DNA from: Boothiomyces macroporosus
Taxonomy: Eukaryota; Chytridiomycota; Chytridiomycetes; Rhizophydiales; Terramycetaceae
DNA: 64,000 bases
Reading direction: 5' to 3'
Assembly (NCBI GenBank): GCA_027604185.1
Contig: JADGKB010000017.1
Coordinates: forward strand, 1 to 64,000
A model generated the notes under the pieces. It was not told the DNA's origin, did no database searches, and saw nothing but the letters and a program-made list of their open reading frames with translations. The first letter of the stretch is position 1, and the number at the start of each line of letters is the position of its first letter. Made by a program: the position numbers and the translations under genes. This document shows positions 41,533 through 51,660 of this stretch, piece after piece.

Positions 41533-43629
41533 TCAATACATTGATGTTAGTTTATGCCTTGGGTTACTGGTTGGAGGTGCCAATGGCGGTTTTGGTTTAA
41601 AATATACATCGCTATTCAACGGCTCAAGCTTGTTTGATTTAATTGGAATTTGAAAAACTTGATCTCGTTTGAACTTTGACATGACTATGGATAGCTCTGT
41701 AATTATAGGCTTCAAGCAAATCCAGTCATTGACCAGTGATGTTTGCAAGTAATCAAACAAATCGATTAAACTTGTTGTGTCTGGATTAAAAATATTTACC
41801 TGCAGATTCCAAGTATTTTGTAACAGAGTCTAATGAATTAGAGTCGTCTTTTGTGCTAGAGAGTGAGTCTTTTGGCTCAGCGGTAAAAGAAAGAGCTGAG
41901 TGACATCTTTTCAATCTATCAGACATAGTACACTCTTGAACAATATCCAAAATGGTAGCCAATACCTGATATATCGTTTCTAGCAGTTTAGAATTGAAAT
42001 CTGGTGTCAAAGGCCTCTTGAATAAATTAGGCAACGAATTCGACTTTCCAATTTCTGGTAAAACCGTCAATTTCTTTAAATCCAAGTTGACTGATAAATT
42101 AATTGAGGATTTTGAGTATTCAGTACAAAAATTCAGGTATTTCTGATCTTTCAAATAGTCAAAAATAACAGACAAGTAATGAAAGTTTCTGTAATTTTGG
42201 AATATTGATGCTAAAAATGGAGATAGGATGCTGTTGACCGTAAAACGAATGAGTGGAGATATTTCATCCGCCAACTCGATCTTGTGAATCATTCTTGTTG
42301 TACATTTTACAAGTGTATTCAGATTTGTAGAGTAATAATTCTCCAGTTCTGGAATCTTGGTCGGTATTAAATTCGATTGTTGAAATATTGGAAATAGTTC
42401 GGCGAGTAGTTGGCATAAATTATGCCAAATGATTATTCCTTTCCCATAAAGCACTGTGTCTAATTCGGAATCCAATTTTTCACAAATCCTGATGAATATC
42501 TTGCTCCTGTTTTTGATTATATGGTTGTTTAGTATGCGCTGTATATTATTGAGTATAATTTTATCCGACTGTTTAATTTTCAATGTTATCATCATTGAAT
42601 GCTCGTCCACTTTAGTTCCCTATGTTACAAGTTGTTACTTTGGATTGGATTTTCAAGAACAAACTCATCAAATCGTTTTCCAAGCTGCTAACGAGTGTTG
42701 AAAATGACTGTGAATGGTGATTTTCAAGTAGATACTCGAGAACAAGCTTCAAACTAGTCTCTTGGTTTACAGATATGTCTTGAATAGAAATTGATTCAAT
42801 CTTTTTTGAGTTCAAGTACTGTAGTAATGGTTCAGAGTCAGTCAAACGTAAGCAATCCAGGTTGATAATTGCCAGCCGTAATATTGGTTTAAAAATCCCA
42901 GTTAAATTCCCCGCACAATCCCTATATCAACCCAAAACTACTTTTTAATGGCTTCATAGACAGTTGAAAGTTTTCTGAATAGATTTTGTGGTAAATCCTC
43001 TATTTGGCTTGTATAAAAAGAGAACAAATATTTGGTAAAGGCAAATTCAACAGCAAACAGCACTTCACTGTGGTTAGTGATCGCTACTTGAATAATTTGT
43101 GCGAATCCGGTCCAATTATGGAAATCATTTCTTGAATTATATCCAGTATCAGTATTATATTGTGACTGTAAAGATAGAAATCGTCTTTAGATGAGATAAA
43201 AGACATCAGATCTCCTAGTACGCCAATAATATTTATTGGATGCTTTACTATCAGAATACAGTTTCTCTATCTTTAGTGTCATTGTACTTTGTTGATCAAG
43301 GTATTAATTTTACAAGTTTCACTCTGATTTGTAATGGTAATTAATTCCTTGACAATCTCCAATACACTGTTAAAGATCGCTGATTCGTCGTAGATAGAAA
43401 TGCTTTCATCCATCAGTAGCATTGACAGCTCTTGTAAGAATTCCGGAATCATTAGAATTTGAGAATGTATGATTGGAGACAGCTTAATTAGAGCCATTAT
43501 TTCTTGTAAATTTCCTACATGTGGATCTTGTAATAATTCAAATACTTGATTAAAATCAGGCATGTGTAGGATTAACGCGAGAAAGTCTAATGACATCACA
43601 TACAGTGCTTTGCGCCTGTCAAATGTATT
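41533..43629 (-). CDS. Large helical protein of unknown family (5' end unresolved)
   Basis: Exons 43629-43288, 43266-43088, 43067-42942, 42921-42639, 42619-41800, 41780-41533 give 665 codons before the stop, in frame throughout; five introns are 19-21 nt. The protein is Leu/Ile-rich and alpha-helical (FLALILHMPDFNQVFELL; LDIIQEMISIIGPDSH; RLAIINLDCL), suggesting an armadillo/HEAT-like solenoid, with a Pro-rich C-terminus (KPKPPLAPPTSNP). I do not recognise it. Upstream of 43629 the frame meets a stop directly after an AATTAG acceptor. A plausible first exon (ATG 43705, MLAQVNQHGQFLLQ) exists but no GT donor joins it. RPB11 is divergent beyond. Confidence 0.6.
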
Positions 43630-43870
43630 CTAATTCCACCAATTTTTATCTGGTATATTCATTCTGCAGCAAGAACTGCCCATGCTGGTTCACCTGTGCT
43701 AACATGTGAAATTATGGTCTTTAATATTGCGGAAAATTCAGCCCTAAAAATCCATGAAATAATGCCAGTATTCAGATTTGAATTTAAATTGGTAAAAAGT
43801 AAATTGGTCTGTTAAAAGTTAACCTTAAATGTTGAATTTCAATTTTTGATCTTTTTCAAAATCTTTCCAA

Positions 43871-44302
43871 ATGTCTAATGCACCACCAACACTGGAATTA
43901 CTGAGAGTGCCAGATGGAATGAAAAAGTATCAATGGGTTAATAAAGGGTGACAATGGAGATGGACACCAAAATACCAAACGCAGCGACTTTTAAAATCTT
44001 GAGAGAAGATCACACACTTGGGAATATGGTCAGAATGTACTAAATATTAATCAAAGGAAACTGTTGGATAATCCCAAAGTCATATTTGCTGGATACAAAA
44101 TGCCGCACCCACTTGAGCACGATATCTTATTGAAAATACAAACCACAGCAGATACAACCCCAATCCAAGTGTTACAGGATGAATTGAACAATTTGATTGC
44201 AGAGGTATCAGGGATATTAAAGAACTTCCAAGTAACTGAAATTAACCGCAGGACGAAATGACTTTACAGGGAATGAACGATGGAATGGAGGACTATGAAT
44301 AA
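43871..44302 (+). CDS. RPB11: RNA polymerase II subunit RPB11
   Basis: Polymerase assembly subunit that dimerises with RPB3, like bacterial alpha. Exons 43871-43926, 43947-44036, 44057-44231, 44252-44302 encode 123 aa, the expected size. Characteristic segments: [70 protein letters not shown]. All three introns are 20 nt (e.g. GTACTAAATATTAATCAAAG, GTAACTGAAATTAACCGCAG). An 18-nt GTATCA...AAAG in the third exon is kept as coding. The stop lies in AATAAA. Confidence 0.96.
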
Positions 44303-44408
44303 AAATTTGTCGATTTTAAGCAGGAATAAAGGTGATATAAATATTTTGTGAATTTCAATTTTTAACAATGTTGTCTAGAAATAGTAAAATTGTTTTTGAA
44401 TGAAGGTA

Positions 44409-44530
44409 GAGGTGTTTGTGTAGCTTTACGATATTGCCACACAGGATGACAACAAAGAAATAGCAGGAAAAGTTGAATCAGCTACAAGCAATGTAATATA
44501 TTACAATTTGATCATTAAATGTTTACCGTG
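44409..44530 (+). other. Possible short spliced ORF
   Basis: ATGAAG followed by an 18-nt GTAGAG...TGTAG and then an open run LYDIATQDDNKEIAGKVESA ending at TGA near 44528 looks coding. It would be about 37 aa, overlaps the 3' end of the MutL gene on the other strand, and has no known family. The 18-nt intron would be below the 19-nt minimum seen elsewhere, so chance is likely. Confidence 0.15.
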
Positions 44531-46500
44531 AGGACAAGTATCGTTTGTATTCAAGTTTTCTAGAATAGAAGGTTCAATTGAATTGAATGATTCTTTCACT
44601 CGCTCCATGCTGACCAAGTATAGTTCCCGATTGATTGAAAGAACTGACAGCTGTTCTTTCCCCCTAAATTCTACTGTCCCGATAAGTTTGCCATAAGTTT
44701 CATTTGAAATCTGCTGTGAGTTGTATGGATCTATTTTTTGAGGATGGTTTCTTTTGATACTGCGATACGACGAGTAGAAATCTGTCGTTTTCCTTTTAAA
44801 AATCTCGTTGATTTTCGGTTGAGATCTATCTTCAAACTGACTTGGAACTGAATACTCACCATGCCTTTCCTGACGATTTTTGGTAACTCTGGTATTGGGC
44901 TGCACCAGCTTCTTTAAAACAATATTATCATTTGGCCTATTTCTTTCAATATTCTTGTTAAATTTGCTCTGAAATGGATTTTCAGGTATTCTGGACTGTA
45001 CTAATTTCTTTGGGGAAGTATCTCTATGCATCTTTACAGGGTTTTCCAAATTATCTAATAGGTGGCCAATCAAGTTTACTCCGTTTGCTTTACCTCTACT
45101 CCAGTCAATCACATCAACCTCCATTGTTGAATCTATCTTTTGATAATCGGGAACAGTATTCGATATTTCTGTCACTCCAGATTGAGATCGTGTATCAGAC
45201 TGAGAGAGCAAATCCTGTAGTTGATCAAGCTTTGGCTTTTTACAGTTATTCTTTTGCATGCATTCAACTGGTTCATTTTCCTTTTCAGAATCAGACAGCA
45301 GTTCTCTACGCAATTCAAAATTCTTTAAACTGGCAATATCTTGGTCTGGATCATTAACGATTGTTGTATCATTTTCCATTAACATAGAAGAATCACTTGA
45401 GTAACTAGCTTTGGAAATTATCTCGTCCAATCTAACATTATAACTTTTTACAGTTCCTTCACCAGCTCTGAATTGCTAAAAATCATCCTACTCTTATCTG
45501 GTTCAACATTTACATCTACATCTGTGGTTGGTAAAGTAAATGTCATTACCATTAAAGGGTAATGTGTGGTGTCTGGATTCATCGCTGATCTTAATTCACC
45601 GATAAACTTTCCTAGAAATTTGTCTATAGTTGCAGGCCTTTTGTTGATGTAGATCTTTGGTAAGGTACTGCTGGATTTCCACAAAGATGAATCCGTTTCT
45701 TCATTAAATATCTATTACTGTATTCATTTTTTGCTACAAAACATTGTATCTTATAACCAAGCTTTTCAACTTGTATTAGTTGCAACTTTTTGAATATTCC
45801 ACTTCCAAATATCAGAGTAATAGACGCTGCCAAATCAATTGATGTACTTTTTACAAAAGCAGGATCGTTTCCGACTTTCAAGCTAAATCTCACTTTGAAA
45901 TTAATGAGTGAATAAGATAAGATCAGCTCCTTGATTTTCCTACAAATGTCGGCAGTTCTTTTTGAAAATACCTAAATCAACAGATAAGGTACTTGTCTCC
46001 TCACTGGAATATGCGTAAACAAATCTTTAATTTCAATTAAGGTTCCATTCTTCATTGATTTCACAGACTTGGATTTTACATTGCCATTGACATCATATTC
46101 ACAAACAATGCCTAGTGGATCCTGTTCCCTTTTAGTTGCAATAACAATTCCACCTTTATAAGCAATATCGTACCCGCCATCGAACAAATACTGTTCAGGG
46201 CCTCACCGCGAAATCCATAGTACTCTGTAGTTGAAATATCATCGAAATTTGAAATTTTAGACGTTGTATACCGCATACAAACTAAATCAAGGTCATCTAT
46301 TCCTGAGCCATTATCTAACACTGTGATTCCATCCAGCCCACCATTTTTGATTGTCACTGTGATACTGGTGGCATTCGCATCGAGGGAATTTCTAAATTAC
46401 AAATCGGTTACTCTATCAACTCTTTCACTATTGAATCGGGAGTGGGCACTGATTGTGCGCTTGATAATTTCTGCTGTGTTTCTTTTGTTAGAATGTTCAT
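44501..46500 (-). CDS. MutL homologue, PMS1/MLH2-like, with reduced C-terminal domain
   Basis: Mismatch-repair accessory ATPase. Exons 46500-46412, 46391-46174, 46153-45993, 45971-45719, 45698-45452, 45431-44501 encode 632 aa with five 20-21 nt introns. GHKL ATPase motifs: VKELIENSLDANA, LDNGSGIDDLD, TSKISNFDDIS, YYGFRGEAL; then GTLIEIKDLFTHIPVRRQ and DVDVNVEPDKSRM. The N-terminus SSAQSVPTPDS resembles human PMS1 more than PMS2/MLH1. A long unstructured linker leads to a very short C-terminal domain (LIGTVEFRGKEQLSVLSINRELYLV). It has no DQHA(X)2E(X)4E endonuclease site, and a remnant CPHGKHLM replaces CPHGRPTM. Probably a non-nucleolytic partner of MLH1. Confidence 0.9.
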
Positions 46501-46936
46501 TGAAGATTTCGGACTTGGACGATTGAAAGTCTTGAAAAGCGAAAACTTTAAAAGGCTTTTGATAAAAGCAAAACTTTAAAAAGACTAATTTTGCCTTGGG
46601 AAATTCAAAGCAAGAACGATAGAGACTTTTTTGCTTTAATTTTGTATATCAGTGGTGGTTACACGTCACCTCGAGCTAGAGATAGTTCTAGACTGTAGTG
46701 GAAACTGGATCAATAAATCAAGGTGGGATCAAGAGGGTTTGTTCGATCCAATGAACTGCTTAGAGCAAGTCGACCATTTACTGTAACATTCCAATGAGCT
46801 TTGTATTGTTCCAACCCCTTGTAAACCAGTTCCTTTCAGCCAATCATTTTCTTTGTTGTGACCTTTTAGAGTCGTGACTTGCTCCTCGTTTTTCTTTCAA
46901 AACCTTCTACCCTTTGAGCTAATAAATTCATTACGA
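46501..46936. promoter_or_regulatory. Head-to-head intergenic region
   Basis: About 435 bp between the MutL start (minus) and PNUTS-like gene (plus). No TATA box at the usual spacing, and no gene, RNA or repeat recognised. Confidence 0.4.
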
Positions 46937-48986
46937 ATGACCCAGGCTTCCAATATGTTTGCGAATGGAGGTTTCCCTTCATTTCAATCCTCAGAGCTGG
47001 TTTTAAATGACAGCCAGTCTTTTCAATTAATGCAATACTTTTTGCGAGATAGTAATCCTTCCCAAATGAATTGCCTGGCTTTAGGACAGCAGCTTGTTCC
47101 CCCACTTTCACCAGAGCAAGTATCGCAATGGTTTGCAGCGGAGCGAATACGTATGTTAAAAGGTAAATCAATACTCATTCGAGATCAACAAGTCCTGGAG
47201 GCAAACCTTAACCAACAGAATCAAGAAAAGAATTATACTGTGTTGCCTGCTGATTTCTTTTCAAAACCAGCGGGACAAAATTTAACCTCTGATAATAATA
47301 CCATGAGTTTTACGGACAATCAAGCAAAGATACCACAAGTGACAAAAGCACCAAACCAATCTGTTGTTCAGCTCGGCAGGAATTCAGGAGAAATTAGCAA
47401 TCCAAAGCCCGCCGAAGAAGCTAAATCGGAAGAAGAAAAGGTTGATGCCATTACACAATTGGGACAGTTGCTGGAAGGAAAGGCGACTCTATCTGATCCG
47501 AATCAAGTTAATAAATTCGCCAGAATCATGCACAAGTGTCAGAATGATACGGAAATCACCACAGTGTTAAATGTTATTGTAAATTGTAATTCCAAAGACA
47601 TCCTGGACGGATTTATCAGAAGCAAAGTTGTACTAATTCTAAGCAACTGGAATCGCATTTTTGCAATAAACAGCAACGCAAATTCTATGTTGATGCTCAA
47701 GGTTATTGACAAGCTTCCATTCGATTCGGAAATCTTTAAAGATTTGACGTTTTCAAAGTTCATTAAAAAGATGACAAAGTCTGAAGATGAAGGTACCTCA
47801 TTATTTACATAGCAATCAAAGAATTGTCCAACTCCATCATGACAAAGTGGAAAAACATTATTGTAGCGGCTGCTGAATCCCAAAAGAGAAAGAAAGACGA
47901 AGAAACTACTGCGCAGAAAAAGATTAAGCTTGAAGCAGATACCAGTTTCTTTAACAGTCTGAAACCTCAGCCAAAAATCAAAAAAATCGATATCCCAACC
48001 CGAAAGGAAAAGGAGACAGGAGGATTATCCGTATCGGAATTGCTTGAAAGAGCTTCTGAATTCAAAATGTCATCAACTACTTCAGATTTACCAATTACCA
48101 AAGATGACGATATCGAGGTTCAAGAGAGCCCAAAGGAAACTTTTGATAAAAATGGTAAAAAAAAGAAATCAGTCAAATTTAAACCAGAATCTTCGCTTTT
48201 GCAAATAAGGTATTTTGATTTGGAAGAATCTCCTAACGCAGTGGTAAGCAAATTGCTAATATAGACATTAAATCCAAATGCACACGATCCTATTTATCAA
48301 ATGCAAGCTGCTCTAAAAGCAGAAGCGGAATTTGTGGAGTGGAGCACACCAAGAGGTAAGCTTAGGCTAATATAGAATTGGATATCAGTCATGCCGTCTC
48401 TGTTCAAGTAAACTCCAAGCAGAAAGAAATCCAGGAAAAGCGAGAATTGTCTGCTTTGAGCGTGAATTACTTTAGTACTAGAGATATTCCACCTTCTCCG
48501 GCTGAACCTGACTCTGTAGATGTGGCATATGTACCGCCAATCGAGTGGCCATTGAATACCAAAGTTGATATATTCACACCGCTAATACCTAACAGCGACT
48601 TACTGCAGAAGCTTTCTTCTCTGGTAGGATCCATGCCCTTAGCAGGGGGTATTCCACAGCTGGGAACTGTCCCCCAAATCCCTGTCGTTCCTGTCCCTCC
48701 AGTAAATATGCCACAACAGCAATGGTTCCCACAAACAGCACCTCAAATTGATGTTCATGCGCTGTCGAGCCTGTTGAACAGCACAGCATTCCCAGCCGCA
48801 TTAAATTTCCAGCAGCCCGTTCCTCAGTACACTAATGTTGGCCAGCAGTACTTTCCACAGCCAACGATGCCATTCCCTCAGCAGAATTACCAACAGCAAT
48901 ATAGGCCCAACCACAAAAATTATAAAGATCAGCGTAATCAACGAGGAGGTAGATCTCGACCATACCCTAATTCAAGACGTGATTAA
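46937..48986 (+). CDS. PNUTS-like PP1 regulatory subunit (TFIIS-N domain)
   Basis: Exons 46937-47792, 47813-48243, 48265-48355, 48376-48986 encode 662 aa; introns 20, 21, 20 nt. A TFIIS N-terminal domain (about 195-330: TQLGQLLEGKATLSDPNQVNKFARIMHKC to AIKELSNSIMTKWKNI) is followed by a PP1-docking RVxF-type motif KKKSVKFKPESSLLQIRYFDLEE, the classic PNUTS arrangement. The C-terminus is Pro/Gln-rich with an RGGR patch that may bind RNA. Near the N-terminus LSPEQVSQWFAAERIRML resembles the third helix of a homeodomain, as reported for some fungal relatives (inference). PNUTS-PP1 dephosphorylates Pol II/Spt5 at termination. Confidence 0.85.
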
Positions 48987-49054
48987 ATTAATTAGCTGTG
49001 TCATATTGCATTAATAAATCTATATTTTTCCAAAAGGCTTTTACGCGTTGTTTC

Positions 49055-50525
49055 ATGGAGGAAAAAGTTCAAATGCAGTACTCTTCGGAAAGGCCTCTCA
49101 CGTCTCGCACCAGAAAACGAATTGAGCAATTAGTAGACGATGAAGAGATGGCATTAAATATCGCACTAGAGGAGGATGCAAAGATTGCCAAAAAGTAACT
49201 GGTTTCTAACAAGATTACAAGAAGATTACGACAAAGGAGTAGCGGTTGAAGATTATCACCGCTTACAAACACCTCACGCAAACACTTTGAAAATAGAGCC
49301 TACACCTGAAGACGACCTGTCCCACTTTTCTGAGGACGCATTGAATAACCACCATGATTCAAACAATATAAAGGAGGAGCATTTATACAAATCCGGAGAT
49401 GATTTGGATTACAAACCGGAAGATTTTCTAGGAAGCACTCCAAAATACAACCCTCCGCGAACCAAAACGCTTGAAAAAGACGGCCAAGTAGGGTCAGTAA
49501 CAAATATTGATAAACGACCAGAATCAGTAAAATCGGTAGATTCAACAAAAATTAATCCTTCAAAGGAAGCAAAATTGAAATTTGAGAGTCAACGAGCATC
49601 ATTCAACAAGAAGCAAGTTCAACCTCCTTCTCCTTCATCTGCTTCCGGCAGTGATGAATACCCTTTATCAGTAGCATTAAACGATGATTTGCGCATTCCT
49701 ACCACAACCAATGTAAAGAAATCGCCCATTCTAACGCGGTCAAATCAATCGCTAGTAAGTCTAGTTGATTCTAGGACTCGAAAAGAGATTCTGGATTGAA
49801 ATCTTCAATTAATCAGAGCGACATTGAAAAAGAAATGAAGTCATTGATCGACATGATTTCGTTATTTCATCCAGAGACTATTGAATTGGAGCCAACCTTG
49901 TGTCCGTTTTTACCAGAATACATTCCTTGCATTGGAGATATTGACCCAATCATAAAAGTAAGTTTTTTTAAAGACAGATTCCCAAGCCGAATGGTGAGTT
50001 AAAGTCGTTAGGGCTAGAAGTGCTGGATGAACCAAATGCATTACAATCAGATCCCGCAGGTACTCAATTCTAAGCTAGTGGTCGACTTGTCACTCCGCGC
50101 ACACTTGCTAGAAAAAAGCCCGGATAAAGTAAAGATTAGATCCATAAAGATACCGGTAACAGTTACTCCAAAAGATCAGGACCAGATAATCAAATCATTA
50201 GATGTCTGGATTAAAACTGTTAATGATATTCATAGTAAACAAACTATACGAAAGAATGATATCGACTTGGAAAAGCTGATGGCGGAATGGCCACCAGAAA
50301 TCGATAATTATTTGCCCAAGGTAAAAATGTATTAACCAGATTGAACTGCCTGGCGCCGACATTGATTTGAAACTAAAAGATTACGTTCAGTTGTGCTGTA
50401 ATATACTAGACATACCGTTGGTTGACTCCAGAGTAAAGCGGCGAGTAGGGTATGTCCACTCTGTCTCGAAATTGTTTGAACTGTATTCTGAATTCAAAAA
50501 TTCTCAACATTTTGGTAGAACTTGA
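49055..50525 (+). CDS. IFT46: Intraflagellar transport protein IFT46
   Basis: IFT-B subunit needed for outer-dynein-arm transport in cilia. Exons 49055-49194, 49214-49755, 49776-49957, 49978-50059, 50079-50320, 50340-50525 encode 457 aa with introns of 19-20 nt. The conserved C-terminal IFT46 domain (about 230-457) shows FHPETIELEPTLCPFLPEYIP, IGDIDPIIKIPKPNGEL, GLEVLDEPNALQSDPAV, DIDLEKLMAEWPPE and the end LFELYSEFKNSQHFG. The N-terminal half is acidic and low-complexity, as in other species. The 49756-49775 intron hides in an open frame and is GTAAGTCTAGTTGATTCTAG. The gene implies the organism builds flagella at some stage. Confidence 0.95.
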
Positions 50526-50563
50526 TAATATAACTTTTATTTAATGATCTATTAGTGAATAAT

Positions 50564-51173
50564 TTAAGTGGTCGAGACGTCAGCATCAAGCAACTTGTCA
50601 AGTTTTGTAAAATACGGCCGATGTGTCCATATAGAGACAAAGACCAGAGCATGATTGAGCTGTAACTGCTTTGCATTCTTGATTCGCTCTATGACTGTAC
50701 TTATCAATGCGAATTCTTTTTTCAAGTTATCCACGGCTTCATGCAATATATAGTCGACTTCAGAAGGCAGCTTGTTATCAAATACTTCTCTTTCCAGCAC
50801 GTTTGGTCCAAACGAGCTTGCAGCATCCCTAATCACTTCCTGATACTTGAAATACGACAAAATTATCTTGTTGTATTGGACTTGCTACGTTAGAATTGGA
50901 TACAAATTTGTTTACGGTATCATCCAGCTTTCCCGACAATTCCTGGAACTCTTTTTCCAATTCTAGTTTGTCGAACGTTTTGGCTTCCATACTATACAAA
51001 TCCCACTTTGGGACACTCTCTTCCGTCAGGGCTTTGGCAAGCTTCAAGCGGTTGTTGGACGCTTCCCGGATTCTCAGCAAGCTGTTTTCCGATATCATTT
51101 CCCAGTTATCCAGGCATTTTTCTATTTCCGAAATAATCCCTCCAACTTGTCTGTTGACTGATCCCAAACTCAT
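50564..51173 (-). CDS. Coiled-coil protein of unknown family
   Basis: Exons 51173-50859 and 50839-50564 encode 196 aa. Mostly helical with predicted coiled coils (EIEKCLDNWEMISENSLLRI; FDKLELEKEFQELSGKLDD; NLKKEFALISTVIERIKN), then a compact C-terminus HALVFVSIWTHRPYF. The intron is GTCGTATTTCAAGTATCAG (19 nt), with an unusual GTCG donor; splicing gives DNF-EVIRDAASS. I do not recognise the family; a small subunit of a tethering, kinetochore or ciliary complex is possible. Convergent with IFT46, stops 38 nt apart. Confidence 0.65.
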
Positions 51174-51218
51174 TAGAAAAAAAAAGTCAATATTAAACAA
51201 TTATTTATTGAAGGCATG

Positions 51219-51548
51219 TTATTGGGCGGTACGAGCATTACAGGCAACCACTTTGACTTTTTCCGCAACCACAGTTTCATTCTCCAATCTGAAATTCGCG
51301 GAATCAACAACAAAAGTCCACACATCATCGCAGAATCTATATACATGTAAATGGCCCTTTAGCGTAGCTCTAGATCTTACTTTTGTGTGTAATGCTTCAG
51401 AAATACTGGCATCAAATTGACCAAGCACCTGCATTGCGGTTTGTGGATCTAAAAGCGAATCTTGAATCAAATCGTCTAGTGTATCGGTAAGTGCTCTTCC
51501 TAGTGAGGACTCTCTGTAAAGTTGGTATTGTGGTGGTTGTTGAGACAT
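51219..51548 (-). CDS. TOA2: TFIIA small (gamma) subunit, TOA2
   Basis: General transcription factor subunit that stabilises TBP on TATA DNA. Intronless, 109 aa, the canonical size. N-terminal helices YQLYRESSLGRALTDTLDDLI; beta-barrel ISEALHTKVRSRATLKGHLHVYRFCDDVWTFVV and FRLENETVV..KVKVVAC. Adjacent TATA-driven genes in the window make its presence fitting, though every eukaryote has it. An 11-nt GTAAGATCTAG inside the coding region is not an intron because VRSRAT is conserved. Confidence 0.97.
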   Translation of the reverse strand: MSQQPPQYQLYRESSLGRALTDTLDDLIQDSLLDPQTAMQVLGQFDASISEALHTKVRSRATLKGHLHVYRFCDDVWTFVVDSANFRLENETVVAEKVKVVACNARTAQ

Positions 51549-51660
51549 TTTCAAAGAAATTTTCGATCAGTTTTCTTGTTGCTCCTTTTATATGCGCCAC
51601 ACTTCCACATACAAAATGTCCAAAGGAACGAATTGGGACCAGTTGATTAAAATAACTTTA

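Noticed and set aside
44195..44212. 18-nt GTATCA...AAAG in RPB11 as an intron
   Set aside because: In frame without stop and below the 19-nt floor; the retained reading [11 protein letters not shown] fits the RPB11 C-terminal helix.
51376..51386. 11-nt GT-AG in TFIIA gamma
   Set aside because: The translated VRSRAT is conserved in TFIIA gamma.
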